Shown: positions 55,008 through 63,744 of the stretch, in pieces
Position numbering within the stretch: position 1 is the first letter of the stretch
Layout: the number at the start of each line of letters is the position of its first letter
Origin: an uncultured Collinsella sp.
GTDB lineage: Bacteria; Actinomycetota; Coriobacteriia; Coriobacteriales; Coriobacteriaceae
Reading direction: 5' to 3'
Length of the DNA stretch: 64,000 nucleotides
Assembly: GCA_937982065.1 (NCBI GenBank)
Contig: CALJMO010000067.1
Location: 62,001-126,000, forward strand
The notes under the pieces: generated by a model
What the model was told of the DNA's origin: nothing
The model's database searches: none
What the model saw: only the letters and a program-made list of their open reading frames with translations
Translations under genes and position numbers: made by a program

Positions 55008-57038
55008 TTAAGCGTCAAGGAATCGTGCATCATGTGCATGCTTCTCGATGTACTCGCGGCGATAGCCGACCTCGGAACCCATCAGCTCGCGCACGGCGCG
55101 GTCCGCCACCACGGCGTCCTCGATCGACACACGCTGCAGAATGCGGGTCTTTGGGTCCATCGTCGTCGAGGCAAGCTGTTTGGGGTCCATCTCGCCCAGG
55201 CCCTTGTAGCGCTGGACGGTATAGCCCTTGCGCTTTTTGGTGATCTTGCCGTCCTTGGCCTTGCCGTCCTCGTCGTTATCATCGGGGTTCAGGCCCAGAC
55301 TCTGGATGGTATCGCGCAGGATCTCGTCTTCGGGCTGGCGGCCGTTGGGATACACGTAGTGGATCTTGTTGCGCACCTTAATGCCAAAGATGGGCGGGCA
55401 GGCAACATAGACGTAGCCGGCATCGATCAGCGGACGCATGTACTTGTAGAAGAACGTCAGCAGCAGGATGCGGATATGCGCGCCGTCGACGTCTGCATCG
55501 GTCATGATGATGATCTTGTGGTAGCGCGCCTTGGTGATATCGAAATCGCCGCCGTCGCCGGCACTCGTCGTGACGCCGCAGCCGATCGCGGTAATCAGCG
55601 ACTGGATGGTGTCACTCGAGAACGCGCGATGGTCACCAACGCGCTCGACGTTCAAAATCTTGCCGCGCAGGGGCAGAATCGCCTGGATGTCTCGGCGACG
55701 GCCGTCCTTGGCCGAACCGCCTGCCGAGTCGCCCTCTACGATGAAGAGCTCGGTCAGCTCGGCATCGCGCACCGAGCAGTCAGCGAGCTTACCGGGCAGG
55801 GACGCCGTCTCGAGCAGGCTCTTGCGACGGGTCGCTTCGCGCGCCTTGCGGGCGGCGTTGCGCGCCTTGCAGGCCTGTTGCGCCTTCTTGACGATCTCGC
55901 GGGCGGGCTTGGGATGCTCCTCCAAGTAATCGGCGAGGCCGTCGGTCACGATCTTGAGCGTCAGCGCGCGCATATAGGAGCTGCCGAGCTTGGCCTTGGT
56001 CTGGCCCTCAAACTGCGGATCGGGCAGCTTGACCGAGATAACGGCCGAAAGGCCCTCGCGCACATCGTCGCCGGTCAGATTGGCGTCTTTTTCCTTAAGC
56101 AGGTTCTGCTTGCGCGCATAGTCGTTGATCACGCGGGTGAGCGCGGTGCGGAAGCCCTCAAGGTGCATGCCGCCCTCGGGGGTGTAGATGTCGTTGGCAA
56201 ACGACATGACGTTCTCGCCGTAGCCGCTATTCCACTGCAGGGAAACCTCAACCTCGCCCATCTTGGCCACAGGTGCGTCCGGGTCCGATTTGCCCTCGAT
56301 GTAGATAGGCTCCTTAAAGGCCTCGGGGACGTCCTTGCCCTCGTTAAGGAACTTGACGAAGTCGATGATGCCGCCCTCGTAGCAAAACTCCTCCACGTGG
56401 GGAGTAGACTCGCGCTCGTCAGTCAGCACGATTTTGAGGTTCTTATTGAGGAACGCCGTCTCCTGCAGACGGTTGTGCAGCGTATCGAAATCGTAAATGC
56501 AGGTCTCGAAGATCTCGTCGTCGGGCCAGAAGGTGACGGTGGTGCCCGTCGAATCCGAGGTGCCCACGACCTCCATCTTCTTGACGGTCTTGCCGCGCGA
56601 GAACTCCATCTCGTAGGTGTTGCCGTCGCGACGAACCTGAACGACCACGCGCTTGGACAGTGCGTTGACGACGGAGATGCCAACGCCGTGCAGGCCGCCC
56701 GAGACCTTATAGGCCGAGTTATCGAACTTACCGCCGGCGTGCAAAATCGTCATGACGACCTCGAGCGTCGGGATCTTTTTAACAGGGTGCTCGTCGACGG
56801 GGATACCGCGCCCGTTGTCGACGACCGTGATGGAGTTGTCGGCGTGGACCGTCACCTGGATCTCGGTGCAGAAACCGGCCATGGCCTCGTCGACGGAGTT
56901 GTCAACGATCTCCCACACCAGGTGATGCAGACCGCTGGCGCTCGTCGAGCCGATATACATGCCCGGGCGCTTACGAACGGCCTCGAGACCTTCGAGAATC
57001 TTAATCTCGCCGCCATCGTAATCGTTTTCGTTTGCCAC
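55008..57038 (-). CDS. gyrB: DNA gyrase subunit B
   Basis: ATPase and Toprim subunit of gyrase. The 676-aa protein has EGLEAVRKRPGMYIGS, EIVDNSVDEAMAG (ATP-binding Asn/Asp), GRGIPVD, the Toprim motif EGDSAGGSAKDGRRR, DADVDGAHIR and the C-terminal RYKGLGEM. The start is a GTG at 57038, following GAAGGAGG; an ATG 18 bases upstream falls before this ribosome-binding site. The terminator at 57088-57118 isolates it from the recF operon. Confidence 0.97.
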   Translation of the reverse strand: MANENDYDGGEIKILEGLEAVRKRPGMYIGSTSASGLHHLVWEIVDNSVDEAMAGFCTEIQVTVHADNSITVVDNGRGIPVDEHPVKKIPTLEVVMTILHAGGKFDNSAYKVSGGLHGVGISVVNALSKRVVVQVRRDGNTYEMEFSRGKTVKKMEVVGTSDSTGTTVTFWPDDEIFETCIYDFDTLHNRLQETAFLNKNLKIVLTDERESTPHVEEFCYEGGIIDFVKFLNEGKDVPEAFKEPIYIEGKSDPDAPVAKMGEVEVSLQWNSGYGENVMSFANDIYTPEGGMHLEGFRTALTRVINDYARKQNLLKEKDANLTGDDVREGLSAVISVKLPDPQFEGQTKAKLGSSYMRALTLKIVTDGLADYLEEHPKPAREIVKKAQQACKARNAARKAREATRRKSLLETASLPGKLADCSVRDAELTELFIVEGDSAGGSAKDGRRRDIQAILPLRGKILNVERVGDHRAFSSDTIQSLITAIGCGVTTSAGDGGDFDITKARYHKIIIMTDADVDGAHIRILLLTFFYKYMRPLIDAGYVYVACPPIFGIKVRNKIHYVYPNGRQPEDEILRDTIQSLGLNPDDNDEDGKAKDGKITKKRKGYTVQRYKGLGEMDPKQLASTTMDPKTRILQRVSIEDAVVADRAVRELMGSEVGYRREYIEKHAHDARFLDA

Positions 57039-57087
57039 ACGTCCTCCTTCAGTCAAGAAAATGTGTACAGCCTTACTAGTTTATCGT

Positions 57088-57118
57088 AAAAAAATACCCT
57101 CGGGAACGAGGGTATTTG
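57088..57118 (-). terminator. terminator after the recF-DUF721 genes
   Basis: AAATACCCTCG / CGAGGGTATTT with a run of seven T on the minus strand. Lies in the gap before gyrB. Confidence 0.9.
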
Positions 57119-57143
57119 GCTCTACAAGGCCACCAGATGCGAT

Positions 57144-57707
57144 TTAAGGCTCTTTTTTGCTTTGCACGCCCTTGGCCCACTCGGCACTGGCTCTCATGGC
57201 GTTCTCGAGGGCCTCGCGCAGTTTTTGGTCTTCGATGGGCGCCACTTGGCGCTCAATCTCGGTGCGCTCGGCATCGCTGAGGTCGGCGTGTGGGGCCGGC
57301 GGGCGCTCGGTCGCCGCTGGGCGAAGGCGCTCCTTGGCGGCGGGCGGCGTGTGACCGGGCGCGGTGGTTTTGAACACCAGGCCATCCACATGCGCACCGG
57401 CGCGCTCCATGCGCGCGCGGATGATCTCGCGCAACAACGTCATTTCCTGCGTCCACGAGGGCGAGTCGAGATACACCAGCAGCTCATTGGACTCGGGCAG
57501 GTAGCGCAGGCCCGTCACATGCCGCCCCTCGCGCGTGCCCGAGCACACCGCGTTCCACGCGCGATAGACCGCGCGCGACTCCTCGGCAGCCTCCATCTGC
57601 GCGCGGCGCTCAGGTGTTGCAGCCGCCAGGATGCGCTGGCGCTCTGCGTTTAAAAACCCACTGAAGGCGACCGTTTCGCTCTCGCGCTCGTAATTAGCAC
57701 GTCTCAC
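57144..57707 (-). CDS. DUF721 (DciA-like) protein
   Basis: 187 aa with the DUF721 core WNAVCSGTREGRHVTGLRY, LLVYLDSPSWTQEMTLLREIIRARM. The gene regularly lies between recF and gyrB in actinobacteria. DciA relatives load replicative helicase, but this window also has dnaB and no DnaC-like loader, so that job is plausible yet unproven. It starts with GTG and overlaps recF by 14 bp, so it is translated with it. Confidence 0.85.
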   Translation of the reverse strand: MRRANYERESETVAFSGFLNAERQRILAAATPERRAQMEAAEESRAVYRAWNAVCSGTREGRHVTGLRYLPESNELLVYLDSPSWTQEMTLLREIIRARMERAGAHVDGLVFKTTAPGHTPPAAKERLRPAATERPPAPHADLSDAERTEIERQVAPIEDQKLREALENAMRASAEWAKGVQSKKEP

Positions 57708-58800
57708 CCATGCTCACCACCTTGGCTCGATCAAGCAGGTCATCGGTAAAGTATCCCAGGTTGGTCGTGGTTATGACCGTTTGGATATCATCGCCGATCA
57801 GCCGCAGAAAAGCACCGCGGCGCTCGCCGTCGAGCTCGCTCATCACGTCGTCCAGAAGCAACAGCGGAGCAGTACCCAGAACATCGCGAGCCACGGCCAC
57901 CTCGGCCACCTTCCAGGACAGTACCAACGTTCGCTGCTGTCCTTGGCTGGCAAATGAACGGGCGGAGCGACCCGCCACGGTAAATTCAATCTCGTCGCGA
58001 TGCGGTCCCACCAACGTCACGCCGCGGCGAATTTCCTCGTCGGCGTGCTCATCAAGGGCGGCCAGCATGCGCTCGTACGCCCAGCCCTTCAGCTCTTCGC
58101 GATCCTCGACCTGGGGCAAATCCCCCAGTGTGGACGTATAGGTCACGTTGGCAGCCTCGCCGGACGCCACTTGCCCGTAGGCAGTGTGTACATGGCCCGC
58201 CAGCCGGTCGAGCAGGGCCAACCGGTGCACGAGCAGAGCCGCGCCCGCGCGGGCAATCGAATCGTTCCACGCGCCGAGCATCTCACGGCAGCACCAGGTC
58301 TCCTTGAGCAAGGCGTTACGCTGGGTCACGCAGCGCCCATAGGTGCTCGCAAGATCGGCATAGCGTGCGCTCAGTTGCATGCCAAAGTCATCGAGGGCGG
58401 TGCGGCGCACACTGGCGCCTCGCTTAACCATGTCCAGATGGTCAGGGCAAAACAGCACGCTCGGCAGAACCCCGCGTACACCGGCGGCAGAGCATCTCTT
58501 GCCGTTGCGGCTAAACGAGCGCTTACCGTCCTCCGCGCTCAATCCCATATCAAGCACGCGGCCGTCGCCCTCGAGCCTCAGCTCGACCTTGCACGAGCCC
58601 ACGCCGTCATGGACGAGCTCGGCTGCGGTCGGATGCCTAAACGAGGCGCCGCTCGTCAGCAGCTGCAGCGCCTCTATGAGATTGGTCTTTCCCGCCGCGT
58701 TGGGTCCCGCAAGTATCGTCACGCCCTCGTCCAGGGCAAGGCGATAGCTATCGAAGCTGCGGTAGTGCGCGACGGAAAGATCGCGGGCGAACATGGTCAT
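57694..58800 (-). CDS. recF: DNA replication and repair protein RecF
   Basis: SMC-like ATPase that loads RecA at gaps. The 368-aa protein has Walker A GPNAAGKTNLIEAL, the Arg/Ser helix VAHYRSF, the signature segment FASQGQQRTLVLSWK and Walker B LLLLDDVMSELD. It begins 9 bp after dnaN; no separate ribosome-binding site is clear, so translation is probably coupled. Confidence 0.95.
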   Translation of the reverse strand: MTMFARDLSVAHYRSFDSYRLALDEGVTILAGPNAAGKTNLIEALQLLTSGASFRHPTAAELVHDGVGSCKVELRLEGDGRVLDMGLSAEDGKRSFSRNGKRCSAAGVRGVLPSVLFCPDHLDMVKRGASVRRTALDDFGMQLSARYADLASTYGRCVTQRNALLKETWCCREMLGAWNDSIARAGAALLVHRLALLDRLAGHVHTAYGQVASGEAANVTYTSTLGDLPQVEDREELKGWAYERMLAALDEHADEEIRRGVTLVGPHRDEIEFTVAGRSARSFASQGQQRTLVLSWKVAEVAVARDVLGTAPLLLLDDVMSELDGERRGAFLRLIGDDIQTVITTTNLGYFTDDLLDRAKVVSMGETC

Positions 58801-58809
58801 GGCGCAACG

Positions 58810-59913
58810 CTAGATGCGGACCGGCATGACCAGGTACAGGTAGTTGATCTTGTCGTAGGACTTGAAGATGCCCGCCTGCGAGTAGCTCTTGAGCTCCAGC
58901 GTGATCTCCTTCTCCTTGGACAGGGCATTGAGGCAGCCGAAGATGTAGTGGTAGTTGAAGGCGATGGTGCCCGACTCGCCCTCGGCCTCGACATCGATCG
59001 TCTCCTGCGCAAGGTCCTGGTCATTGGAGATGGAGGACAGGCCCATCTGCCCGTTCTCGACATCGATCTCGAACTTGACGGCGGGGTTGGCGCTCGCGAT
59101 AACGGCCACGCGCTTGAGGGCGGCGTTAAAGGCGGCGACGTCGATCTTGACGCTCGTCACGCACGAATCGGGGATGAGCTGCTTGTAGTTGGGGTACACG
59201 CCCTCGATGCGGCGCGACACGTAGGTGGTGTTGCCGGCCTCGAAGACGACCTGGGTGTCGGTAGCCCCGATCATGATGGTCGCCTGGCTGGCCATGATGT
59301 TCAGTGCGTCGTTAAAGGCGTCAGCCGGAACGTTGAGCTCAAAGGAGCCTTCGAGGGTCGAGGTCTCGACCTGCGTATCGCACACGGCCAAACGGAAGGA
59401 ATCGGTCGCCACCAGGCGCACGGTGTTGTTCTCGACCTTCATGTGCACGCCACCCAAGATGGGGCGGGCCTTGTCGGTCGAGGTGACGCGCCACACGCGG
59501 CCGACCATCTCGGACAAGATATCGGTCGGCAGTTCCACGGCGCTCTCGATGGCATAGGCCGGAAACTCGGGGAAGTCATTGGCATCGAGCGTGTTCAGCC
59601 TAAAAGAGCTCTTCTCGCAACTGATCAGCACTTGGCGCTCGGACAGCTCAAAGGTGACCGGGGCATCGGGGAGGGTCTTGGTGATATTGGAGAGCATCTT
59701 ACAGGGGATAACCATCTCGCCCTCTTCTTCGACATGCGCCGCGATGCGATGACGGATCGAGATGGTGTAGTTAGAGGTCTGGAATTCCAAGATGCCGTCT
59801 TGGGCCTTGACGAGCACGCCCGACAGGATGGGAAGGGTGGATGCCGAAGCGACACCCTTCATTACGACGCCGATGGCTTGTGTAAGCGAGCTCTGGCTGA
59901 CGGTGAACTTCAT
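58810..59913 (-). CDS. dnaN: DNA polymerase III beta subunit (sliding clamp)
   Basis: Ring clamp that tethers polymerase. The 367-aa protein begins MKFTVSQSSLTQAIGVVMKGV and has three similar domains, with GGVHMKVENNTVRLVATDSFRLAV and the C-terminal YLVMPVRI. Immediately upstream lies the AT-rich origin region. AGAAAGG precedes its ATG. Confidence 0.97.
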   Translation of the reverse strand: MKFTVSQSSLTQAIGVVMKGVASASTLPILSGVLVKAQDGILEFQTSNYTISIRHRIAAHVEEEGEMVIPCKMLSNITKTLPDAPVTFELSERQVLISCEKSSFRLNTLDANDFPEFPAYAIESAVELPTDILSEMVGRVWRVTSTDKARPILGGVHMKVENNTVRLVATDSFRLAVCDTQVETSTLEGSFELNVPADAFNDALNIMASQATIMIGATDTQVVFEAGNTTYVSRRIEGVYPNYKQLIPDSCVTSVKIDVAAFNAALKRVAVIASANPAVKFEIDVENGQMGLSSISNDQDLAQETIDVEAEGESGTIAFNYHYIFGCLNALSKEKEITLELKSYSQAGIFKSYDKINYLYLVMPVRI

Positions 59914-60139
59914 CTTTTAATACCTTTCTATAGATATAAATATCTTAATAATAGTAATAGCACTGACGAAACTGTTGATTACTCCCAAAGACGCAGGTCA
60001 GACCCAGAAAGAGAATCGACAGCAACCTGTGTGCAACAGGGGTGGTTTTCCACGTTCAAAACCTGCGCAAAACTTTTCATCACCGCGGGTTGGGTTTTAA
60101 ACACCTTATGCCCGTGGTTTCGACAAGTTTTCAACAGGT
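59914..60139. other. oriC: chromosomal origin of replication (oriC), dnaN-dnaA part
   Basis: AT-rich stretch (59914-59945, candidate unwinding element), then five DnaA-trio-like triplets TAATAATAGTAATAG (59946-59960), a spacer, and DnaA-box-like sequences: TGTTGATTA (59973-59981), TTTTCCACG (60046-60054) and TTTTCAACA (60128-60136). Order and orientation match the basal origin unwinding system known from Bacillus. Confidence 0.8.
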
Positions 60140-60151
60140 GTCTCTATTTCC

Positions 60152-61876
60152 CTACGAGCGCAGTGTAATTTTATCGCGCAGCGACTTGAGGTCTTCGGTG
60201 ACGGTGCGGTCTTCCTGGATCATCTTCTGGACCTTTTTGTAGCTCGTGCTGACGGTCGAGTGGTTGCGGTTGCCAAATTCGGCGCCCACCGCCGTGGTCG
60301 TCATCTCGCACATTTCGATGGCCAGGTAGATGGCGATATGGCGTGCTTTGGCGATATTGGCGTTGCGGCGCGGGCCGATGAGCTCCTCGTGCGTCACGCC
60401 GTACTGCTCTTCGATGACGGACTGAACCGTCTGGACGTTGATCTTTTTGGCCGATGTGTCGAAGTACTGGCTGGCGATGGCGTCGATATCGTCAAAGGTG
60501 AGCTCCCCGCCCTCGCGCTCGCGGTCCCCCGCCTCGCCGGCACAGCGCTCGCAGAAGCTCTCGAGTTCGCGGATGTTGGTGCCCGAGACCTCGGCCATGT
60601 GTTTAAAGTGCTCGTCGGTCAGGTGCCCGCCGTCGCCCCCATAGGCCGCCAGCAGCGAGTCGTCGCCTGCCTCGGGAGCGGCGACGATGGTGTTCTCGTA
60701 ATAGCGCTGCAAGATCTTGTATTTCATCTCGTAGCTGGGCTCTGCGACCAGGCAGAGCATACCGGCGTTAAAGCGGCTGGTCAGGCGTTCGTCCATGCTC
60801 AGGTCCTTGGGGGCGCGGTCTGCCGCGATGACGACCTTCTTGTTGTTGCGGATGAACTCGTCCATGAGCTGGAAAAAGTAGTCCACGCTCGCGCGCTTGC
60901 CGATGATGTTTTGGATGTCATCGATGATGAGCACGTCCACACCGTGGTACGCCTGCATGATGGGGGCGTTGCTCTTCTTTTGGCGGTCGAACTCGGTCAT
61001 CAGGTCGTCCAGATATGCCTGGGAGTTGGCATACTTGACCTTGATCTCGGGCGACTTCTCGGCGAGCTCGTTTTTGATGGCAAGCAGCAGGTGCGTCTTG
61101 CCCAGGCCCGATTTGCCGTAGATGAACAGTGATGTGCACGTGCCGCGCTCGTCCGCGAGGGCGGCAAACTTGAGTGCCGAGCGATAGGCATGGCTGTTCT
61201 CGGGGCCGTAGACAAAGTTCTCAAAGGTAAATTTTGAGTTCGCGGCGAGCGGGGCTCCATCCATATTCTGCTCGGCCGGCACGGTCGGTGCTGGCATGGA
61301 TGAGGCGGGGGTCGCAGCTTGCGTGGATTTAGTCGGCGCTCCGCCCTTCATCTGGTTCATCATGCGATGAAAATCATCGGCCGAGAGCGTGTTCTTGATT
61401 GCAATGCCCGAATCAGCGCCCGCCGCTGCGTCGTGAGCGATGGGCATGTGCGTGACGGGTGCGTTCGTTGACGTCGCCGCCGCGGCCGGCAACGGTGCCA
61501 TGGTTTCACGGGAAACATCGCTGCGCTGGTGCTCGATTGTCGGCACGTCGCCTGCGGAGGCCGGCGCCGCCGGGGAAGCAGCGGGAGCCGTGGTCGGCGC
61601 CGTCGCGGCAGCGGATTCCGTCGCGGCGCCTTGCGGTGCCACGATGTCGAGTGCAATCGGTGCAAAGGCGATTTCTTCCAGATAGGCCTCAATAGTCGGC
61701 TGATGCTTTTTGAGCTGCGCGATGGCAAAGCGCGAGGGGGCCTCGATCGTGAGCGTATCTTCGGTCAGGCTTATGGCGCGCGATTGCCCCAGCATGTTGA
61801 TGAGGCGTGCATCTTGGCCGTCGCGCTGGCAAAAGGCGATGGCATCCCCCAGGATGATGCTTGCTTCCTCGTCCAC
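60152..61876 (-). CDS. dnaA: chromosomal replication initiator DnaA
   Basis: Binds oriC and melts it. The 574-aa protein has domain I, a long Ala/Pro/Thr-rich linker (about residues 80-215), an AAA+ domain with Walker A YGKSGLGKTHLL and Walker B VLIIDDIQNI, and domain IV with the signature FGNRNHSTVSTSY. Most DnaA proteins have RDH(T/S)TV there; Asp is replaced by Asn (codon at 60263-60265). The start is a GTG at 61876 after GGAGAGACA. It follows the HATPase gene by 15 bp, so the two may be one operon. Confidence 0.97.
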   Translation of the reverse strand: MDEEASIILGDAIAFCQRDGQDARLINMLGQSRAISLTEDTLTIEAPSRFAIAQLKKHQPTIEAYLEEIAFAPIALDIVAPQGAATESAAATAPTTAPAASPAAPASAGDVPTIEHQRSDVSRETMAPLPAAAATSTNAPVTHMPIAHDAAAGADSGIAIKNTLSADDFHRMMNQMKGGAPTKSTQAATPASSMPAPTVPAEQNMDGAPLAANSKFTFENFVYGPENSHAYRSALKFAALADERGTCTSLFIYGKSGLGKTHLLLAIKNELAEKSPEIKVKYANSQAYLDDLMTEFDRQKKSNAPIMQAYHGVDVLIIDDIQNIIGKRASVDYFFQLMDEFIRNNKKVVIAADRAPKDLSMDERLTSRFNAGMLCLVAEPSYEMKYKILQRYYENTIVAAPEAGDDSLLAAYGGDGGHLTDEHFKHMAEVSGTNIRELESFCERCAGEAGDREREGGELTFDDIDAIASQYFDTSAKKINVQTVQSVIEEQYGVTHEELIGPRRNANIAKARHIAIYLAIEMCEMTTTAVGAEFGNRNHSTVSTSYKKVQKMIQEDRTVTEDLKSLRDKITLRS

Positions 61877-61891
61877 TGTCTCTCCCGTTCT

Positions 61892-63316
61892 TTAGCTCTG
61901 AGCTCGCACGCGAGCGGCGCCGAGTTCGGTCAGATGGTATTTCTGGCCATGCTTGATGACCAAGCCGGCCTGCGCCAAGTCATTGAGCGTGCGTGACCAA
62001 GTGGGGGCCGAGTTTCCAAACGCCCTCGCCAGATCGGTTGCACCGCACGCTTGATTTTGCGCCAGATAGCCCAGCGCGGCGTTGCCGCGGTCGCTTACGA
62101 ACACGTCCGGTTGTGGCTGCGCATACTGATTTGCTGCATTAGGATACATCATTTGAGCTGCTGGTTGTTGAGAACTCTGCATCGGTGGCATTTGCTGTTG
62201 AAAACTTTGAGGCCACTGTTGGTAAGGCTGCGGAGGCATCTGCTGGGCCCAAGGGCTGTACTGCTGCTGCGGCATCTGCTGGTACGGCTGCTGATATCCC
62301 TGCTGGTACTGCTGCGGGAACTGCTGGCCATACCCCAGTGGCGGCATCTGCTGATATGGATATCCCTGTTGGTACGGCTGATAGCCCATTTGCTGGCCAC
62401 CCGGCGCCCCCGTCGCCTGCTGCATTGCTGCTGCATCCTGATCAGCCAGCGGCATGGCCTCTGGCATGTTTGGCGGCATCGACATAGATGCCGCCTGGGG
62501 TTCTTGTGTGGGAAGCATTCCGGGCTGCTGCATCTGTCCCACGGGGGGCTGCATCTGCTGCGTTGCCACGGGCTGCTGCGCAAAAGCTCCCGGCAGGGGA
62601 TATGTGGGCTGCTCCGTCTCGGGCCGCACGGCAGCGCCGCGTCCGCCGGCACGCTCGATTTCCTGCACGCGTTTAGGGTTCAGGCTTACCGTAACCACGG
62701 TGCCGTTGCCCATGTTGTCCTCGATGGATACGGCACCGCCGGCGTTTTCCAAATACTCCTGCACCATGGGAAACCCTGCTCCGGTTCCACGGATATAGCG
62801 CTTCATCTTGCTGTTTGCGCTGGTAACGCCAAAGTCGAAAGCACGTTCCTTGTCGTCGATGCCGGGTCCTTGGTCAGCAAAGCGGATGGTGTCTCCGCCG
62901 TCCAGAATCGAGATGATGGGCTCGGCAAAGTGTGCGTGGATAAAGTTTTCGACAATCTCGCGGATGACCATGAGCGAGATGTGGCCACCTTGTTCTTTCA
63001 TGCACTGGTAGACGGTGTTGGTCGTCTCTTCCAAATACGTGCGGACATCTTGCGGATCAATGACGATCACACGCGGTGTCGACAGCATGTCGTCATAGAC
63101 GGCGATGCGCGCGGCGTACATGGCTTTTGGCGCCTGCGTTGTCGTCTGTTCACCTTCGTCACGCTCTTCGCGCACGCCGGTGATGTGCTCGTTGTCGGGT
63201 GCCGGGTCTCCGGAATCGACCATGGTGTAAAAGTCGTCAGACATGCCGCTCGCAATCTTCCAAAAGGTTTCGAACAAATAGTAGCTCACCGTGCAATGTT
63301 TCTCATCTTTCGACAA
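61892..63316 (-). CDS. HATPase / Pro-Gln-rich / winged-helix protein beside dnaA
   Basis: A 474-aa protein I cannot name. Residues 66-213 form a GHKL ATPase like anti-sigma kinases (N-box REIVENFIH, G1 ADQGPGI, G2 RGTGAGFPM) without a phosphorylated His or dimerisation domain. Residues about 230-400 are Pro/Gln/Tyr/Met-rich and disordered (QQYQQGYQQPYQQMPQ). Residues 405-474 look like a winged helix (ALGYLAQNQACGATDLARAF, GLVIKHGQKYHLTELG). The start is uncertain: TTG at 63316 fits the full frame, with no clear ribosome-binding site; the ATG at 63244 is the best alternative. It sits between the rpmH promoter region and dnaA and overlaps the second DnaA-box cluster region. Confidence 0.7.
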   Translation of the reverse strand: MSKDEKHCTVSYYLFETFWKIASGMSDDFYTMVDSGDPAPDNEHITGVREERDEGEQTTTQAPKAMYAARIAVYDDMLSTPRVIVIDPQDVRTYLEETTNTVYQCMKEQGGHISLMVIREIVENFIHAHFAEPIISILDGGDTIRFADQGPGIDDKERAFDFGVTSANSKMKRYIRGTGAGFPMVQEYLENAGGAVSIEDNMGNGTVVTVSLNPKRVQEIERAGGRGAAVRPETEQPTYPLPGAFAQQPVATQQMQPPVGQMQQPGMLPTQEPQAASMSMPPNMPEAMPLADQDAAAMQQATGAPGGQQMGYQPYQQGYPYQQMPPLGYGQQFPQQYQQGYQQPYQQMPQQQYSPWAQQMPPQPYQQWPQSFQQQMPPMQSSQQPAAQMMYPNAANQYAQPQPDVFVSDRGNAALGYLAQNQACGATDLARAFGNSAPTWSRTLNDLAQAGLVIKHGQKYHLTELGAARVRAQS

Positions 63317-63317
63317 C

Positions 63318-63390
63318 TTTTCAAAACCTGTTGAAAACTTTGGAAAACGGACGAAAAGTTCTCAACATTGCCAACATGACCTGTTGAAAA
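63318..63390. other. oriC: second DnaA-box-like cluster of oriC
   Basis: TGTTGAAAA at 63329-63337 and 63382-63390 (both reverse complements of TTTTCAACA), TTCTCAACA at 63359-63367 and TTTTCAAAA at 63318-63326. All lie between the HATPase gene and rpmH. Together with the dnaN-dnaA part this makes a bipartite origin. Confidence 0.65.
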
Positions 63391-63487
63391 CTCGATGAAA
63401 TATCGTGAAAAGTTGCCATGCACCGCTAAATCGAGCTTGGCTTATGGGGGAACCGTGTGAACTGCGCAACCTTTTACCTTTGATTTC

Positions 63488-63517
63488 TTGACATTTGAAC
63501 ATTGATTTCCCTACAAT
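63488..63517 (+). promoter_or_regulatory. rpmH promoter
   Basis: Consensus TTGACA (63488-63493) and TACAAT (63512-63517) with an 18-bp spacer, about 75 bp upstream of rpmH. Confidence 0.85.
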
Positions 63518-63589
63518 CTTCAAGCTCACGTGTCTATATCTGCGTCCGCGTCCCCGCGGACACTCGAAATGCAGCAGGAGGAACTTAAG

Positions 63590-63724
63590 ATGAAGCGTAC
63601 GTATCAGCCTAATAAGCGTAAGCGTGCCAAGACCCATGGCTTCCGTGCCCGTATGGCCACTAAGGGTGGTCGTGCCGTGCTCGCCCGTCGTCGCGCCAAG
63701 GGCCGCAAGCGTCTCACTGTCTAG
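63590..63724 (+). CDS. rpmH: 50S ribosomal protein L34
   Basis: 44-aa basic protein with MKRTYQPNKRKRAKTHGF and the C-terminal RRRAKGRKRLTV. AGGAGG lies 7 bases before the ATG at 63590; an upstream in-frame start at 63530 has no support. rnpA follows 20 bp later, as in most bacteria. Confidence 0.97.
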   Translation: MKRTYQPNKRKRAKTHGFRARMATKGGRAVLARRRAKGRKRLTV

Positions 63725-63744
63725 CAGCGATACACACATCTCGC

